Positions 8,206 through 17,694 are shown, numbered from the stretch's first letter. The stretch is 64,000 nucleotides of DNA from Flavobacterium sp. 83 (GCF_000744835.1 NZ_JQMS01000001.1:62001-126000); one strand, 5' to 3'. Numbers and translations: made by a program. Notes: generated from the sequence alone by a model not told the origin.

Positions 8206-8987
8206 TGGAAAACAAAATTATCTTACAAGCGTCTCAAATCAGCATCGGTTATTCTCATAAAAAAGAGAAAATCGTAGTGGCTTCGGATATTTCTCTTTCT
8301 TTAAAAAAAGGAAAACTGATTGCTTTAATTGGTGCCAATGGCATTGGAAAATCAACACTTTTAAAAACGATAACGGGAATCCAGAAACCACTTTCAGGTG
8401 CCGTTTTCTTGAATGAAAAGAAAATCACGGATTACGAACCTTTGGATTTAGCCCAAAACCTAAGTATCGTTTTAACCGAAAAATTACCTCCAAGCAATTT
8501 AACCGTTTTTGAACTCATTGCTTTAGGAAGACAGCCTTATACCAACTGGATGGGAACTTTATCTGACATTGATATTGTTAAAGTGAATGAAGCTATGGTG
8601 CTGACTCAAATCAGTCATTTAGCTACAAAAAAACACTATGAAATTAGTGACGGACAATTACAAAAAGTATTGATTGCACGAGCTTTAGCACAGGATACTC
8701 CGTTAATAATTTTAGATGAGCCAACCACACATTTGGATTTATTGCATAAAGTAGCCTTATTCAAACTTTTAAAAAAGCTTACTCATGAAACCGGAAAATG
8801 CATTTTATTTTCTACCCATGATATTGACATGGCGATACAATTGAGTGACGAAATGATTATTATGACTCCAGAAACAGTGCTTCAAGACGAGCCTTGTAAT
8901 TTTATTTCAAAAGGGAGTTTTAATACCTTATTCAAAGATGAGCATATTGTTTTTGATGCTGAAAAAGGAAAATTCATGATTGTTTAG
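8205..8987 (+). CDS. btuD: ABC transporter ATP-binding protein, likely BtuD
   Basis: The 260-residue ATPase has Walker A GANGIGKST, Walker B LIILDEPTTHLD and the switch His in STHDID. The signature loop reads SDGQLQK, where most members have SGGQ. The ATG shares a base with the btuC stop (TAATG), a sign of translational coupling. It powers the BtuFC importer. No obvious terminator follows before the lipoprotein gene. Confidence 0.9.
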   Translation: MENKIILQASQISIGYSHKKEKIVVASDISLSLKKGKLIALIGANGIGKSTLLKTITGIQKPLSGAVFLNEKKITDYEPLDLAQNLSIVLTEKLPPSNLTVFELIALGRQPYTNWMGTLSDIDIVKVNEAMVLTQISHLATKKHYEISDGQLQKVLIARALAQDTPLIILDEPTTHLDLLHKVALFKLLKKLTHETGKCILFSTHDIDMAIQLSDEMIIMTPETVLQDEPCNFISKGSFNTLFKDEHIVFDAEKGKFMIV

Positions 8988-9168
8988 TTTCTCTGAAATT
9001 CTTCTGCTAAAACACATCATTTTTATCGCATTTTTTTTATAAAATCTGTTGTCTAAAGACTATCTTTTTTCTTATTTATAAATTTTACGGTAGTAAAAAC
9101 AATATACTCCGCGCAAATAAAATTGTGCTTTCAATAAATTTAAAAACAAATTAATACTGATTATCAAG

Positions 9169-9194
9169 TTGTTACGATATTTATTGTATTTTTG
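9169..9194 (+). promoter_or_regulatory. Candidate flavobacterial promoter (TTG and TATTTTTG)
   Basis: TTG at 9169-9171 and TATTTTTG at 9187-9194 fit the two boxes, but the spacer is 15 bases, shorter than the usual 17-23. It precedes the lipoprotein gene at 9265 by about 70 bases. Confidence 0.4.
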
Positions 9195-9264
9195 TTCTTC
9201 ATTTTATTTTCCCCAAAGCTCAACTTATCTACATTATTAAAAACAATCTTTTAAATTTTTAATT

Positions 9265-10119
9265 ATGGAAAATTTGTTTACGTTGCCAAAAAAAATGGTC
9301 GTTTTGGGGTCATTATTTTTCCTTTTATCCTGCAGTCAGGATGAAATGATTAATAGTGATTCGCAACAAAATGGTGTCCAATCGCTTACTGCAAAAACCA
9401 GTGCTACCAAACTTGTTGTATTTAAAGGCCCACAAGTTGCGCTTGGATACGGAAAAGTTCGTTCGTGGATAAGTGTGGATTCAAATGGTCATCCTAACGA
9501 AATTGGACTTGAAATCACTCCTGAAGCTTTTAAAAATCTGACAACTGAAAATAGTAAAACCGTTCCACCAGATGGAGAAAATATTGTAGTACCATTGCAA
9601 TTAAAAGCGACAGAATTAACCCCTTTTGATCATATTGGAATGAACTGGAATCCTCATGGTCACGAACCTGCAGGTGTTTTTGATGTACCCCATTTTGACA
9701 TTCACTTTTACATGATTTCTCCTGAAGAACAACTCGCAATACCCGCATGGTCGCCGGAAACGGATGCTGCTTTTAATAATTATCCTGCTTCTGGTTACAT
9801 GCCTGCAGATTATTTTACTCCACCTGGTCCGGCAACTGCCGAAGCTCAAATGGGAAAACACTGGTTGCCTGCAGACTTAGGAGCATATCTCCCTTTTTCT
9901 AAAATTATGATTTACGGTTCTTATAATGGTAAGTTTATTTTTGTCGAACCAATGATTACTTTAGATTACCTACTTTCTGATGTTGATTTTAGTGCCAATT
10001 ATTCTCAACCGGAACATTTTCAAAAAGCAGGGAATTATCCAACAAAATATAACATTTATCACGATGCGGTGACTGGAAATACCTACGTTACATTAAGTGA
10101 TTTTGTTACCAGAAATTAA
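9265..10119 (+). CDS. Lipoprotein, TTHB210-like / DUF5602-type
   Basis: The 284-residue protein has a lipoprotein signal (FLLSC, acylated cysteine about residue 23). The mature part is rich in aromatic residues and histidines, with GMNWNPHGHEP followed by VPHFDIHFYMI, and then PPGPATAEAQMGKHW. These histidine clusters suggest metal or ligand binding and resemble the TTHB210-like DUF5602 family, an assignment made from memory of the motif. No enzymatic function can be named. It is transcribed alone, with a terminator directly after it. Confidence 0.6.
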   Translation: MENLFTLPKKMVVLGSLFFLLSCSQDEMINSDSQQNGVQSLTAKTSATKLVVFKGPQVALGYGKVRSWISVDSNGHPNEIGLEITPEAFKNLTTENSKTVPPDGENIVVPLQLKATELTPFDHIGMNWNPHGHEPAGVFDVPHFDIHFYMISPEEQLAIPAWSPETDAAFNNYPASGYMPADYFTPPGPATAEAQMGKHWLPADLGAYLPFSKIMIYGSYNGKFIFVEPMITLDYLLSDVDFSANYSQPEHFQKAGNYPTKYNIYHDAVTGNTYVTLSDFVTRN

Positions 10120-10123
10120 ATAT

Positions 10124-10154
10124 AAATGAGGAGGTTGAACAGACTTCCTCATTT
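10124..10154. terminator. Bidirectional terminator between convergent genes
   Basis: AAATGAGGA (10124-10132) pairs with TCCTCATTT (10146-10154), a 9-bp stem with A and T flanks. It can serve both the lipoprotein gene and the convergent methyltransferase gene. Confidence 0.8.
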
Positions 10155-10185
10155 ATTACTATTTTTCAATTCATTGTAAAATGTT

Positions 10186-11796
10186 CTATCCATTTCCTTT
10201 CAATAAATTTATACTGACTGTTGCAATGGGAGAATCCGGAAATCTTCTAAAGAAATTAGTGTCTGGATATAATCCTGCTTCAGCAGCGATTTTGTGCAAA
10301 ACGGGAATTTCGACTATGTATTGATCCGAAAAACCATGCGTGGCATCATAAGCCGTTGCGGCAGTTTTTCCTAAATTACCAGCGGTCAAATTTGGAGCAA
10401 TGGTATGCAATTCAATCATTAACAACCCAAATTTCCGAACGTAAGGGGACCATTTATTCAAATGTTCCAATAGATTATCTTCTATTAAACTAGTGCTGAT
10501 TCGCTCTCCTCTATGCACAAATGCTCCTGTTGAATGACTTATTCTGTCTTTATTTACTAGTTTGGGAATTTCCCAAATTCGGTTATGATCCAAGAAGGTT
10601 CTCACATTCAATAAATCTTTCAAATCAATGTTATAATTTTCCAATAAGTCATTGGCTAACAAATCCGGTTGTCCAATATCGCCCCAAATTACTTTGGCCC
10701 AAATATCGGCTTTGATTAAATTGGCTCTGGTTACTTTCAACGCCGCCTGATTATAATCGGCACCAACGAGGAATAAAGGATAATCATCTAACATTTTTCC
10801 GCGCAGGGTTTGTCTTTCGATTACAGTATAAATATGTTCTATAAATGCTCCATTACCACAACCCATATCGAGGATTCCTTTGGGCTGATCTTCTATTGGT
10901 AAATTGAATAATTTGATGATAATTTCATCTACGACTTTAAAATAAGTATCGTGCGCACCTCCGCTTCCCCAAACATTCATTTCTCGGTCTACATGAATTT
11001 CGTCTTCGTCTTCAGCAACCGTTCGGAGTATATTTGGGTTACCAAAAAGTAAATCCTCCATTTTACTAAAAGTAGGTAAATAGGAAACTGTCACTCCATA
11101 AGCAGAAGCTCTTTTGGCAAAAAACAACCCCATTTCCGTAAACTGATAATTTCCTTTTTTTTGGGTAAACCAACCTAAATCAACAAAGAAATCGAGAATA
11201 ATTTTGAAATTTTCGGGTGACTTATGAAATTCTTCAGGACGGAAAGAAATCTCCATAAAATACTTATGGAACATACCGCTCATACCAAGCCGTACCAATA
11301 TTGGCCCAACGAGACAACCTTCAATATGTGTTAGAATCTGATGCTGAATTTCATTGGTCAGCGTATCATTCGAAAATGAAATTTCATAATTTTTTTTATA
11401 CAAATCGAAAATTAAACCCAATCGAGCAAAAGGAATATCATCTAATAATCGTGTGCGAAATTGCATCGTGAAATGCAGTAAATCAAGCACATCTTCATAT
11501 AAATAGAACATCGAAAAAGCAATCGCACTTTTATCGTTTATGCTAAATTTAATTTGGTCAGTGGCGGTATTGATATGATAATCCAGGAATCCTTGCGAAC
11601 ACAAAACACGCAAACCCACATTGAGATAGCCTTCATTTGCTTTAAAATATTGTGTAAGTTCCGCAAGTGTGACTTCTTTTTTGTCAAGAATATAGGAAAG
11701 CATCCCTTTTTCATGTAAAACATAGGCGACAGGAGCGGTAACTAAACCATCTAAATGTTTAAAAATGGTGCTTCTAAGAGTAATTTTATCAATCAT
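10186..11796 (-). CDS. Class I SAM-dependent methyltransferase with N-terminal helical domains
   Basis: The 536-residue protein has an N-terminal winged-helix or dimerisation region (LDGLVTAPVAYVLHEKGML, then an LAELTQYF helix), a long central helical part, and a C-terminal Rossmann domain whose SAM-binding motif I is GILDMGCGNG near residue 312. The layout recalls O-methyltransferases and the AprA-related methyltransferases. The substrate is unknown. It stands alone between a shared terminator and trmL, so context gives no help. Confidence 0.7.
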   Translation of the reverse strand: MIDKITLRSTIFKHLDGLVTAPVAYVLHEKGMLSYILDKKEVTLAELTQYFKANEGYLNVGLRVLCSQGFLDYHINTATDQIKFSINDKSAIAFSMFYLYEDVLDLLHFTMQFRTRLLDDIPFARLGLIFDLYKKNYEISFSNDTLTNEIQHQILTHIEGCLVGPILVRLGMSGMFHKYFMEISFRPEEFHKSPENFKIILDFFVDLGWFTQKKGNYQFTEMGLFFAKRASAYGVTVSYLPTFSKMEDLLFGNPNILRTVAEDEDEIHVDREMNVWGSGGAHDTYFKVVDEIIIKLFNLPIEDQPKGILDMGCGNGAFIEHIYTVIERQTLRGKMLDDYPLFLVGADYNQAALKVTRANLIKADIWAKVIWGDIGQPDLLANDLLENYNIDLKDLLNVRTFLDHNRIWEIPKLVNKDRISHSTGAFVHRGERISTSLIEDNLLEHLNKWSPYVRKFGLLMIELHTIAPNLTAGNLGKTAATAYDATHGFSDQYIVEIPVLHKIAAEAGLYPDTNFFRRFPDSPIATVSINLLKGNG

Positions 11797-11909
11797 AAAA
11801 AGTACGTTTTAAAGGAGAAAAAACACAATTCAATCTAGAATGACCTACTCAAATATATGAAATTTCAACCACAAAACCGCCTTACTTTTTACAATTATAA
11901 ATTCGTAAT

Positions 11910-12365
11910 TTACAATTTACCAGCTATTTGCCTCTTTGCTTCGCCAATGACAAACGCGACAGAATTTGCAATATTAAAACTCCTAATTAGCGGTGACATA
12001 GGAATGGTCAGATGATTAGGAAATTCGTTTAAAACAACTTCACTCAAACCTTTACTTTCTTTCCCAAAAACCAACCAGTCTCCATCCTGAAAATCATTTT
12101 CTAAATAGGATTTTTCGGAATGGGAACTCATCAGAAAAACTCGGGATAAATCAGGAATCTGTGCTTTCCATTCGGCTATATTTTGATATTCAGTAACATC
12201 AAGATGCACCCAATAATCCAAACCGGAACGTTTCAGGTTTTTATCATTAATGACAAATCCAAAAGGATGAATTAAGTGCAAACGGCTTTCGGTACCTACG
12301 CACAATCGGCCAATATTTCCAGTATTATTTGGGATTTCAGGTTCTACTAAAACGATGTTTAACAT
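11910..12365 (-). CDS. trmL: tRNA (cytidine/uridine-34-2'-O)-methyltransferase
   Basis: The 151-residue SPOUT methyltransferase has all three family motifs: IPNNTGNIGRLC at residues 11-22, FGKESKGLSE near 105, and MSPLIRSFNIANSVAFVIGE near the C terminus, which builds the knotted SAM site. TrmL methylates the wobble ribose of leucine tRNAs. The last two codons run into an AT-rich repeat that continues downstream (11885-11915), but the domain is complete. Confidence 0.92.
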   Translation of the reverse strand: MLNIVLVEPEIPNNTGNIGRLCVGTESRLHLIHPFGFVINDKNLKRSGLDYWVHLDVTEYQNIAEWKAQIPDLSRVFLMSSHSEKSYLENDFQDGDWLVFGKESKGLSEVVLNEFPNHLTIPMSPLIRSFNIANSVAFVIGEAKRQIAGKL

Positions 12366-12376
12366 ATTATACTTTA

Positions 12377-12408
12377 TTAAAAGATTGAAAAATTAAAAGA
12401 TTGAAAAA
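12377..12408. repeat. Exact 16-bp tandem duplication
   Basis: TTAAAAGATTGAAAAA occurs twice head to tail (12377-12392 and 12393-12408) in the 58-base gap between the RluE-type gene and trmL. It is probably a simple slippage product. Confidence 0.85.
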
Positions 12409-12423
12409 ATCAGATCAAATCCT

Positions 12424-12999
12424 TTAAATCTCTATTTGAAAATTTTCGACTTCCAAAACTTCACCAGCTTGTAAATCATTGAGATGTACGTTTCCTATTC
12501 GAACACGAATCAAGCGCAAGGTAGGAAAACCAACCGCGGCAGTCATTTTGCGTACTTGGCGAAACTTCCCTTCATTCACCGTTATCGAAGCCCAAGAAGT
12601 TGGACCGTGACGTTCATCCCGAATTTTTTTTCCTCTGGTACCAAAAGCAGGAATTTCATGGATTAGAGAAGCTTTACACCGTTTAGTGATGTATTTCGTG
12701 CCATTAAAACCTATTTCAACTCCTTTTTGTAATTGTTCAATGGCTTCCTGATGTATAATACCATCAACTTGGACGTAATATTCCTTATCAACTTTTTTAC
12801 TTCGAATGATTTCGCTCATCATCCCGTCCGTAGTTAACAACAATAATCCCTCTGAATCTTCGTCAAGACGACCTATCGCCATCGTTCCTTTGGGAAAATC
12901 GTGCAATTCGCCCAGCAGTTTCTTTTTCCTTTTTAATTCGTAGATAAACTGACTCAGATACCCGTAAGGCTTATGAATGATGAAATGAGAATGAGACAT
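12424..12999 (-). CDS. Pseudouridine synthase, RluE-type (23S rRNA)
   Basis: The 191-residue protein has the RsuA/RluB/RluE-type core: HKPYGYLSQF near the start, then GRLDEDSEGLLLLT, where Asp46 is the expected catalytic residue, and GKFRQVRKMTAAVG later. There is no N-terminal S4 domain, and the size matches RluE, which modifies U2457 of 23S rRNA. The exact target is taken from the family. It is upstream of trmL on the same strand, so the pair may be a small RNA-modification operon. Confidence 0.88.
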   Translation of the reverse strand: MSHSHFIIHKPYGYLSQFIYELKRKKKLLGELHDFPKGTMAIGRLDEDSEGLLLLTTDGMMSEIIRSKKVDKEYYVQVDGIIHQEAIEQLQKGVEIGFNGTKYITKRCKASLIHEIPAFGTRGKKIRDERHGPTSWASITVNEGKFRQVRKMTAAVGFPTLRLIRVRIGNVHLNDLQAGEVLEVENFQIEI

Positions 13000-13137
13000 T
13001 TTCGTGTATTAGTTGTGCGTGCAAAGATAGTTTTGTTTTTGATGGATTTAAAATAGTGTCGCCATAGATTTATTTATGTAAACCAAAAGCTATGTTAAAT
13101 GATTGAATTTCTTCGTTTAAAAAGCGTAATCTTATAG

Positions 13138-13156
13138 AAGCTAACAGTATTAGCTT
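13138..13156. promoter_or_regulatory. Small hairpin in the 5' leader of the 13171 gene
   Basis: AAGCTAA (13138-13144) and TTAGCTT (13150-13156) form a 7-bp inverted repeat 14 bases upstream of the ATG. It may be an operator or an RNA hairpin; no T-run follows. Confidence 0.35.
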
Positions 13157-13170
13157 TAAAATTAAAGAGT

Positions 13171-13536
13171 ATGGAAAGCAACGATTTAGGTTCGAAAAAA
13201 ACAAATAATAAGCAAAATACAAATGAGGGATTTAGCGGTGAGAATCTAGCCCAAAATACGAATCCTGAGGTATCCCATTTGAAAACAGAAGTAGAAACTG
13301 ATGCACATGGAAATCAAAAAATTGTTCAAAGAGCACGAAATATTGATGGAACCCTAGAACAAAATGAGGATAACACTCCTGTAAACTTAAGTACTGATAT
13401 TGCTAATGTTCCTGAAGAACAAGCTAAAAAAATGGTGGAAAATAAAGACCATAATTCTGATATTATTCCAAATCGTTATCCTAATGAGCATCCGGATAAT
13501 CAGCAAGACAGAGGAAATATAAAACTGGATGAATAA
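13171..13536 (+). CDS. Hydrophilic, probably disordered hypothetical protein
   Basis: The 121-residue product is almost wholly polar (Asn, Glu, Asp, Lys, Gln), has no cysteine, no signal peptide and no membrane segment. It repeats motifs of the NTNEG and NEDNTP kind. The composition resembles desiccation or stress proteins, but no family is recognised. It stands alone, with a hairpin before it and a strong terminator after it, so it is an independent transcript. Confidence 0.65.
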   Translation: MESNDLGSKKTNNKQNTNEGFSGENLAQNTNPEVSHLKTEVETDAHGNQKIVQRARNIDGTLEQNEDNTPVNLSTDIANVPEEQAKKMVENKDHNSDIIPNRYPNEHPDNQQDRGNIKLDE

Positions 13537-13555
13537 AATTCAATTTATTTTTAAT

Positions 13556-13590
13556 AAGCCAATAAGTGTCTCGTTTCTTATTGGCTTTAT
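13556..13590 (+). terminator. Rho-independent terminator
   Basis: AAGCCAATAAG (13556-13566) pairs perfectly with CTTATTGGCTT (13577-13587), followed by a T-rich run. It ends the 13171 transcript. Confidence 0.85.
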
Positions 13591-13744
13591 TATTTTAAAC
13601 CGCCAAAACACAAAGAATAAAAAGAACAATTAATCCTTAAAATAATCAAATCTACAAATCCTAAAACTTGCTATAGTATTTTGATCTCCGAAAGGATAAC
13701 AGCAAACTTTTGCCTATTTTTACAGTCTTACAAAAAGAAATTTT

Positions 13745-15124
13745 ATGTCAAATATGCTTGCGTTTTTATTGATTTTCATCGTTGCTCTCGCCATTGGTGT
13801 TTTCATCGGCAAACTCATTTTCTCAGCCCGATTCCAATCAGAAAAAATCAGTCTGGAAGAAAAACTCATTGCTTTAAATTCCCAATTCAATCAGCAGAAA
13901 GAACAAATCAGAATTGACAAAACAGCTTTTGAGAAGCTATTAGAAAACGCCAATGTTGAGAAAGAAAACATTCGAAGTGAAAAAGACAGTTTAGCCATTC
14001 AACTTTCAAAAAAAGAAGTTGATTTTGAGAATCTTTGGGAACGCAATAAAGAACAAAAAGAAGAAGTCGAGAAACTACAAGAAAAATTCACCAAAGAATT
14101 TGAAAATCTCGCCAACAAAATATTAGAAGAAAAGTCCAATAAATTCACGGAGCAGAACAAGGAGAACATGAAAAATATCCTGACGCCTTTGCAAGATAAA
14201 ATTCATTTATTCGAAAAGAAAGTTGAAGACACACACAAAGAAAGCATTGATTATCATGCGGCTTTGCGCCAACAAATTCTTGGCTTACGCGAAATGAATA
14301 TCCAAATGAGCAAGGAAACCCTCAACCTTACGAAAGCATTGAAAGGCGACAGTAAGATGCAGGGAAATTGGGGCGAATTAGTTTTGGAACGCGTTCTTGA
14401 AAAATCAGGATTAGAAAAAGGCCGTGAATACGAAGTCCAACAAGCGTTCACTACCGAAGACGGAAATCGTGTTTTTCCTGACGTTGTGATAAATCTGCCT
14501 GACGGTAAAAAGATGATTGTCGATTCTAAAGTCTCTTTGACTGCTTATGAAAAATACATCAATGAGGAAGATGACGATTTAAAAATTGGATATTTAAAAG
14601 AACACGTTAACTCCATCAAGCGTCACGTAGAACAATTAGGAAATAAAAACTATCAGGATTTATACCAAATTGAAAGCCCTGATTTTGTATTGTTATTTAT
14701 TCCTATTGAACCTGCTTTTGCTATGGCGCTGAATGAAGATACGAGCTTGTACAACAAAGCATTCGAGAAAAACATTGTTATAGTTACACCTGCTACTTTA
14801 TTAGCAACATTGCGAACTATTGACAGTATGTGGACCAACCAAAAGCAACAGGAAAACGCACTTGAAATTGCGCGACAAGCTGGTGCATTGTATGATAAAT
14901 TTGAAGGTTTTGTAGGTGATTTAATCAAAATTGGCAAGAAGATAGATGAAAGCAAAACAGAATACAGTGGCGCCATGAATAAACTGGTAGAAGGAAAAGG
15001 AAACCTAATCGTGAGTGTGGAGAAATTGAAAAAAATGGGAGCCAAAGCTAAAAAAGCACTTCCGGAAAGCATATTAAACAGAGCTGAAAAAGACGAAAAT
15101 CAATTATTAAACGAAATAAAATGA
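13745..15124 (+). CDS. rmuC: DNA recombination protein RmuC
   Basis: The 459-residue protein has an N-terminal membrane anchor (residues 2-25), a long coiled coil rich in Lys and Glu up to about residue 190, then the RmuC nuclease-like domain with GNWGELVLERVLE, VDSKVSLTAYEKYI and PDFVLLFIPIEPAF. RmuC limits inversions between short repeats and acts at damaged replication forks; the biochemistry is poorly known. The stop codon overlaps the next start (ATGA), so the following small membrane protein is co-translated. Confidence 0.93.
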   Translation: MSNMLAFLLIFIVALAIGVFIGKLIFSARFQSEKISLEEKLIALNSQFNQQKEQIRIDKTAFEKLLENANVEKENIRSEKDSLAIQLSKKEVDFENLWERNKEQKEEVEKLQEKFTKEFENLANKILEEKSNKFTEQNKENMKNILTPLQDKIHLFEKKVEDTHKESIDYHAALRQQILGLREMNIQMSKETLNLTKALKGDSKMQGNWGELVLERVLEKSGLEKGREYEVQQAFTTEDGNRVFPDVVINLPDGKKMIVDSKVSLTAYEKYINEEDDDLKIGYLKEHVNSIKRHVEQLGNKNYQDLYQIESPDFVLLFIPIEPAFAMALNEDTSLYNKAFEKNIVIVTPATLLATLRTIDSMWTNQKQQENALEIARQAGALYDKFEGFVGDLIKIGKKIDESKTEYSGAMNKLVEGKGNLIVSVEKLKKMGAKAKKALPESILNRAEKDENQLLNEIK

Positions 15125-15486
15125 AAAGAATTTTAGGAATTATTTTAGGAGTCGGCACGCTGGTCTTGATTTGTTATTTTGCATTTCTATATTACGTTCC
15201 TTACAGTGAAGGATTTCGGTCTGGTGAACTCATAAAATTAAGTCATAAGGGAATGGCGATAAAAACCTGGGAAGGCGAATTAAGCCAAGGAATTTCCGGG
15301 GCGCAAATTTTTAGTTTTTCTGTATTGGACAGTGATAAAAAAGTGATCGAAGATTTGAAAGGACTTCAAGGAAATTATGTAAAATTAACCTACGTAGAAC
15401 GATACCGAACATTTGCCTGGTGGGGAGAAACCAGATATTTTATTACAACAGTTCAGAAAGAGCCTTCTCCTTTTAATCAAAAATAA
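15121..15486 (+). CDS. Single-pass membrane protein of unknown function
   Basis: The 121-residue protein has an N-terminal membrane segment (residues 4-27), then a compact, probably periplasmic domain with GELIKLSHKG, KTWEGEL and FAWWGETRYF. Similar flavobacterial proteins carry the misleading label 6-phosphogluconate dehydrogenase; no dinucleotide-binding motif is present, so that name is unsupported. It overlaps rmuC by four bases and is probably in one operon with it. Confidence 0.7.
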   Translation: MKRILGIILGVGTLVLICYFAFLYYVPYSEGFRSGELIKLSHKGMAIKTWEGELSQGISGAQIFSFSVLDSDKKVIEDLKGLQGNYVKLTYVERYRTFAWWGETRYFITTVQKEPSPFNQK

Positions 15487-15491
15487 TTTTT

Positions 15492-16040
15492 ATGAATACT
15501 ACTTTTAAAACTGTCGCCTCATCAAATATCAGTATTTCAGAATTGATGCTACCCTCACACACCAATTTTAGCGGAAAAATTCATGGTGGTTATATTTTGT
15601 CTTTACTCGATCAAATTGCATTTGCTTGTGCTTCAAAATTCTCAGGAAATTATTGTGTAACAGCATCAGTAGATACGGTAAATTTCCTTAAACCAATTGA
15701 AGTTGGCGAACTGGTTACTATGAAAGCTTGTGTGAATTATGTAGGTAACAGTTCTATGATTATAGGCATTCGGGTTGAGGCAGAAAACATTCAAACAGGA
15801 AAAATAAAACATTGTAATTCCTCTTATTTTACTATGGTTGCCAAAGACAAAGAAGGTAAAAGTGTTCTGGTTCCCGGTCTAATCCTTTCCAATCTAAATG
15901 AAGTACGCCGTTTTTGCAATTGCATCAAACAAATAGCCTTAAAAAAGGAAAAAGATCTACATGAAGAAGTATTTGATTATAGTTCACCTGAATCGCTGGC
16001 AAGCCTTGAAAAGTATAATATACAGCTAGACTTACGTTAA
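15492..16040 (+). CDS. Acyl-CoA thioesterase, hotdog fold
   Basis: The 182-residue protein has the hotdog core GKIHGGYILSLLDQIAFACA, where the helix carries the catalytic acid, then TASVDTVNFLKPIEVGELV and the C-terminal extra strand. It resembles YciA/BFIT-type acyl-CoA thioesterases, which cleave CoA esters in the cytosol. The chain-length preference cannot be told. It follows the small membrane protein by five bases. Confidence 0.85.
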   Translation: MNTTFKTVASSNISISELMLPSHTNFSGKIHGGYILSLLDQIAFACASKFSGNYCVTASVDTVNFLKPIEVGELVTMKACVNYVGNSSMIIGIRVEAENIQTGKIKHCNSSYFTMVAKDKEGKSVLVPGLILSNLNEVRRFCNCIKQIALKKEKDLHEEVFDYSSPESLASLEKYNIQLDLR

Positions 16041-16204
16041 CTACTCTGAGTAATTTTCAACCTCAAATTAATCCTTTTTGGGTCTGAAAATTAATTACAA
16101 TATAAATTACACAATCAGCTTCTGGAATGCGATTATTTATCGCTAATCGTACACTAATTTCTTTGAAATTTCGTAACTTTAAGTAGTTTAATTCATAAAA
16201 GGCG

Positions 16205-16744
16205 ATGAAAAAAATTACCCTCCTTTTCCTAATTTTTATAGCTACTACTACTATTGCACAAGAAAAAATGACCACTGATAAAGGAATCATCAATTTTGAG
16301 GCTTCAGTTCCTTTCTTTGAAGAGGTAAAAGCAATAAACAAACAAACATCCTGTGTTTTGATAACCAAAACTGGGGAGATAACTTGTTTGGCCATCATCA
16401 AAAATTTTCAATTTGAAAGAAGTTTAATGGAGGAGCATTTTAATGCTAATTATATGGAGAGTCGTCGTTTTCCTAAAGCAATTTTCAAAGGTATAATCGA
16501 AAAATTTGACCTGAAAAATATTGACTCCAATGCTACTGAATACCAAATTACAGGAAAAATTACGATGCACGGAAGATCAAAAAGAATCATTGTTACGGGT
16601 ATAATAAAAAAAGGAGCACAAGGAATCGAATTAAGTACTATTTTCCCATTAAACACTGATGATTTCAGAATCGAAATTCCATTTATAGTACGAAGCAAAG
16701 TATCAAAAAACGTAAATACCCAGCTTTATTGTGTTTTACAATAA
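16205..16744 (+). CDS. Secreted YceI-family lipid-binding protein
   Basis: The 179-residue product has a signal peptide ending after TTTIAQ (about residue 19) and the YceI/lipocalin-like pattern: VLITKTGEI, FNANYMESRRFPKAIFKG and GKITMHGRSKRI. YceI proteins bind isoprenoid or other lipids in a beta-barrel. The gene is convergent with the epimerase gene, with only two bases between the stops and no terminator in the gap. Confidence 0.82.
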   Translation: MKKITLLFLIFIATTTIAQEKMTTDKGIINFEASVPFFEEVKAINKQTSCVLITKTGEITCLAIIKNFQFERSLMEEHFNANYMESRRFPKAIFKGIIEKFDLKNIDSNATEYQITGKITMHGRSKRIIVTGIIKKGAQGIELSTIFPLNTDDFRIEIPFIVRSKVSKNVNTQLYCVLQ

Positions 16745-16746
16745 AG

Positions 16747-17661
16747 CTATTTAATTAAACAACTCCTAAGAGCCTCTTCCAAGTTTTTATATTTAAATTG
16801 AAACCCTAATTTTTCAAGTTTTGCTGATGATACTCTTCTCCCCGTTAGAACAATTTTGGACATTTCGCCCATTAGAAATTTCAACACAAATTCAGGAACA
16901 TTGGGCAACCAAATAGAATAACCTAAAACTCGCGCCAGCGTTTTAGAAAAAATTGCATTCGTAGCCGAATCATTTATTGCGGCATTATAAGGCCCGTTCA
17001 TTTCTTCATTTACAACAGCCTCGAGATATATGTGACACAAATCATCAACATGAATCCAAGGCATATATTGTTTACCCGAACCTAAAACAGCACCTAATCT
17101 ATATTTAAAAACAGGAAGTAATTTTTTTAAAAAACCATCCTCTTTACCCAATACTAAACCAGTGCGTATTTTCACAGTGCGTATTCGCAAGTTTTCAATA
17201 AAATCAATTGAACTTTCCCATTTCTGACAGGTAGAACCCAGAAAATCATGAGCTAAGGAAGTTTCTTCCGTACATACTTCTTCTCCATTAACAGCACCAT
17301 AAATCCCAACAGCCGAAGCTGAAATAAAGGCATCCAATTTTTTGTTATTTTTTCTAAGAACCGAATAAATCAATTGTGTTGACTTTTCTCTACTATCAAT
17401 TATTGCTAGCTTCCTTTTAGCAGTCCATCTTTTTTCAGCAATATTTTCACCTGCCAAATGAATAACATAATCCGCATTCATTACAGCAGCTTCATCAATT
17501 TTTTGATTAGAAACATCCCATTTGTAATACGAAATATTAGCTGTATTTTTTTTATCACTTCGACTTAATATAGAAACCGAGAATCCTTTCTCAATTAATA
17601 AATCAGTCAAGTGTTTTCCAATAAATCCTGAACCTCCGCTTATTAATATATTTTTTTTCAT
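16747..17661 (-). CDS. SDR39U1-type NAD-dependent epimerase (TIGR01777)
   Basis: The 304-residue protein has the nucleotide-binding GGSGFIG at residues 8-14, HLAGENIAEKRW, SASAVGIYG and a C-terminal DUF1731-like end with TGRRVSSAKLEKLGF. The substrate of this family is unknown. It is divergent from the TetR-like gene at 17781 and shares a promoter region rich in AACATT repeats. Relatives are often found with light-response genes and with SRPBCC proteins, as here. Confidence 0.87.
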   Translation of the reverse strand: MKKNILISGGSGFIGKHLTDLLIEKGFSVSILSRSDKKNTANISYYKWDVSNQKIDEAAVMNADYVIHLAGENIAEKRWTAKRKLAIIDSREKSTQLIYSVLRKNNKKLDAFISASAVGIYGAVNGEEVCTEETSLAHDFLGSTCQKWESSIDFIENLRIRTVKIRTGLVLGKEDGFLKKLLPVFKYRLGAVLGSGKQYMPWIHVDDLCHIYLEAVVNEEMNGPYNAAINDSATNAIFSKTLARVLGYSIWLPNVPEFVLKFLMGEMSKIVLTGRRVSSAKLEKLGFQFKYKNLEEALRSCLIK

Positions 17662-17668
17662 AACAAAA

Positions 17669-17676
17669 CAAATCTA
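17669..17676 (-). promoter_or_regulatory. Candidate -7 box TAGATTTG for the epimerase gene
   Basis: On the minus strand TAGATTTG matches TAnnTTTG and is seven bases upstream of the ATG at 17661, implying a very short leader. No TTG is seen at 19 bases. Confidence 0.45.
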
Positions 17677-17694
17677 ATCATTTTGATTCATATA

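Noticed and set aside
6030..8987. Iron-siderophore or heme importer instead of BtuFCD
   Set aside because: The families cannot be told apart by motif alone, but the divergent cob operon and the riboswitch-controlled receptor favour B12.
14653..15072. Open frame of 139 codons on the minus strand
   Set aside because: It is antisense to rmuC; its hydrophobic look comes from reading the complement of a Lys/Glu-rich gene.
16063..16401. Open frame of 112 codons on the minus strand
   Set aside because: It overlaps the 5' half of the YceI gene, has no domain and no promoter, and the YceI product has a signal peptide and clear family motifs.
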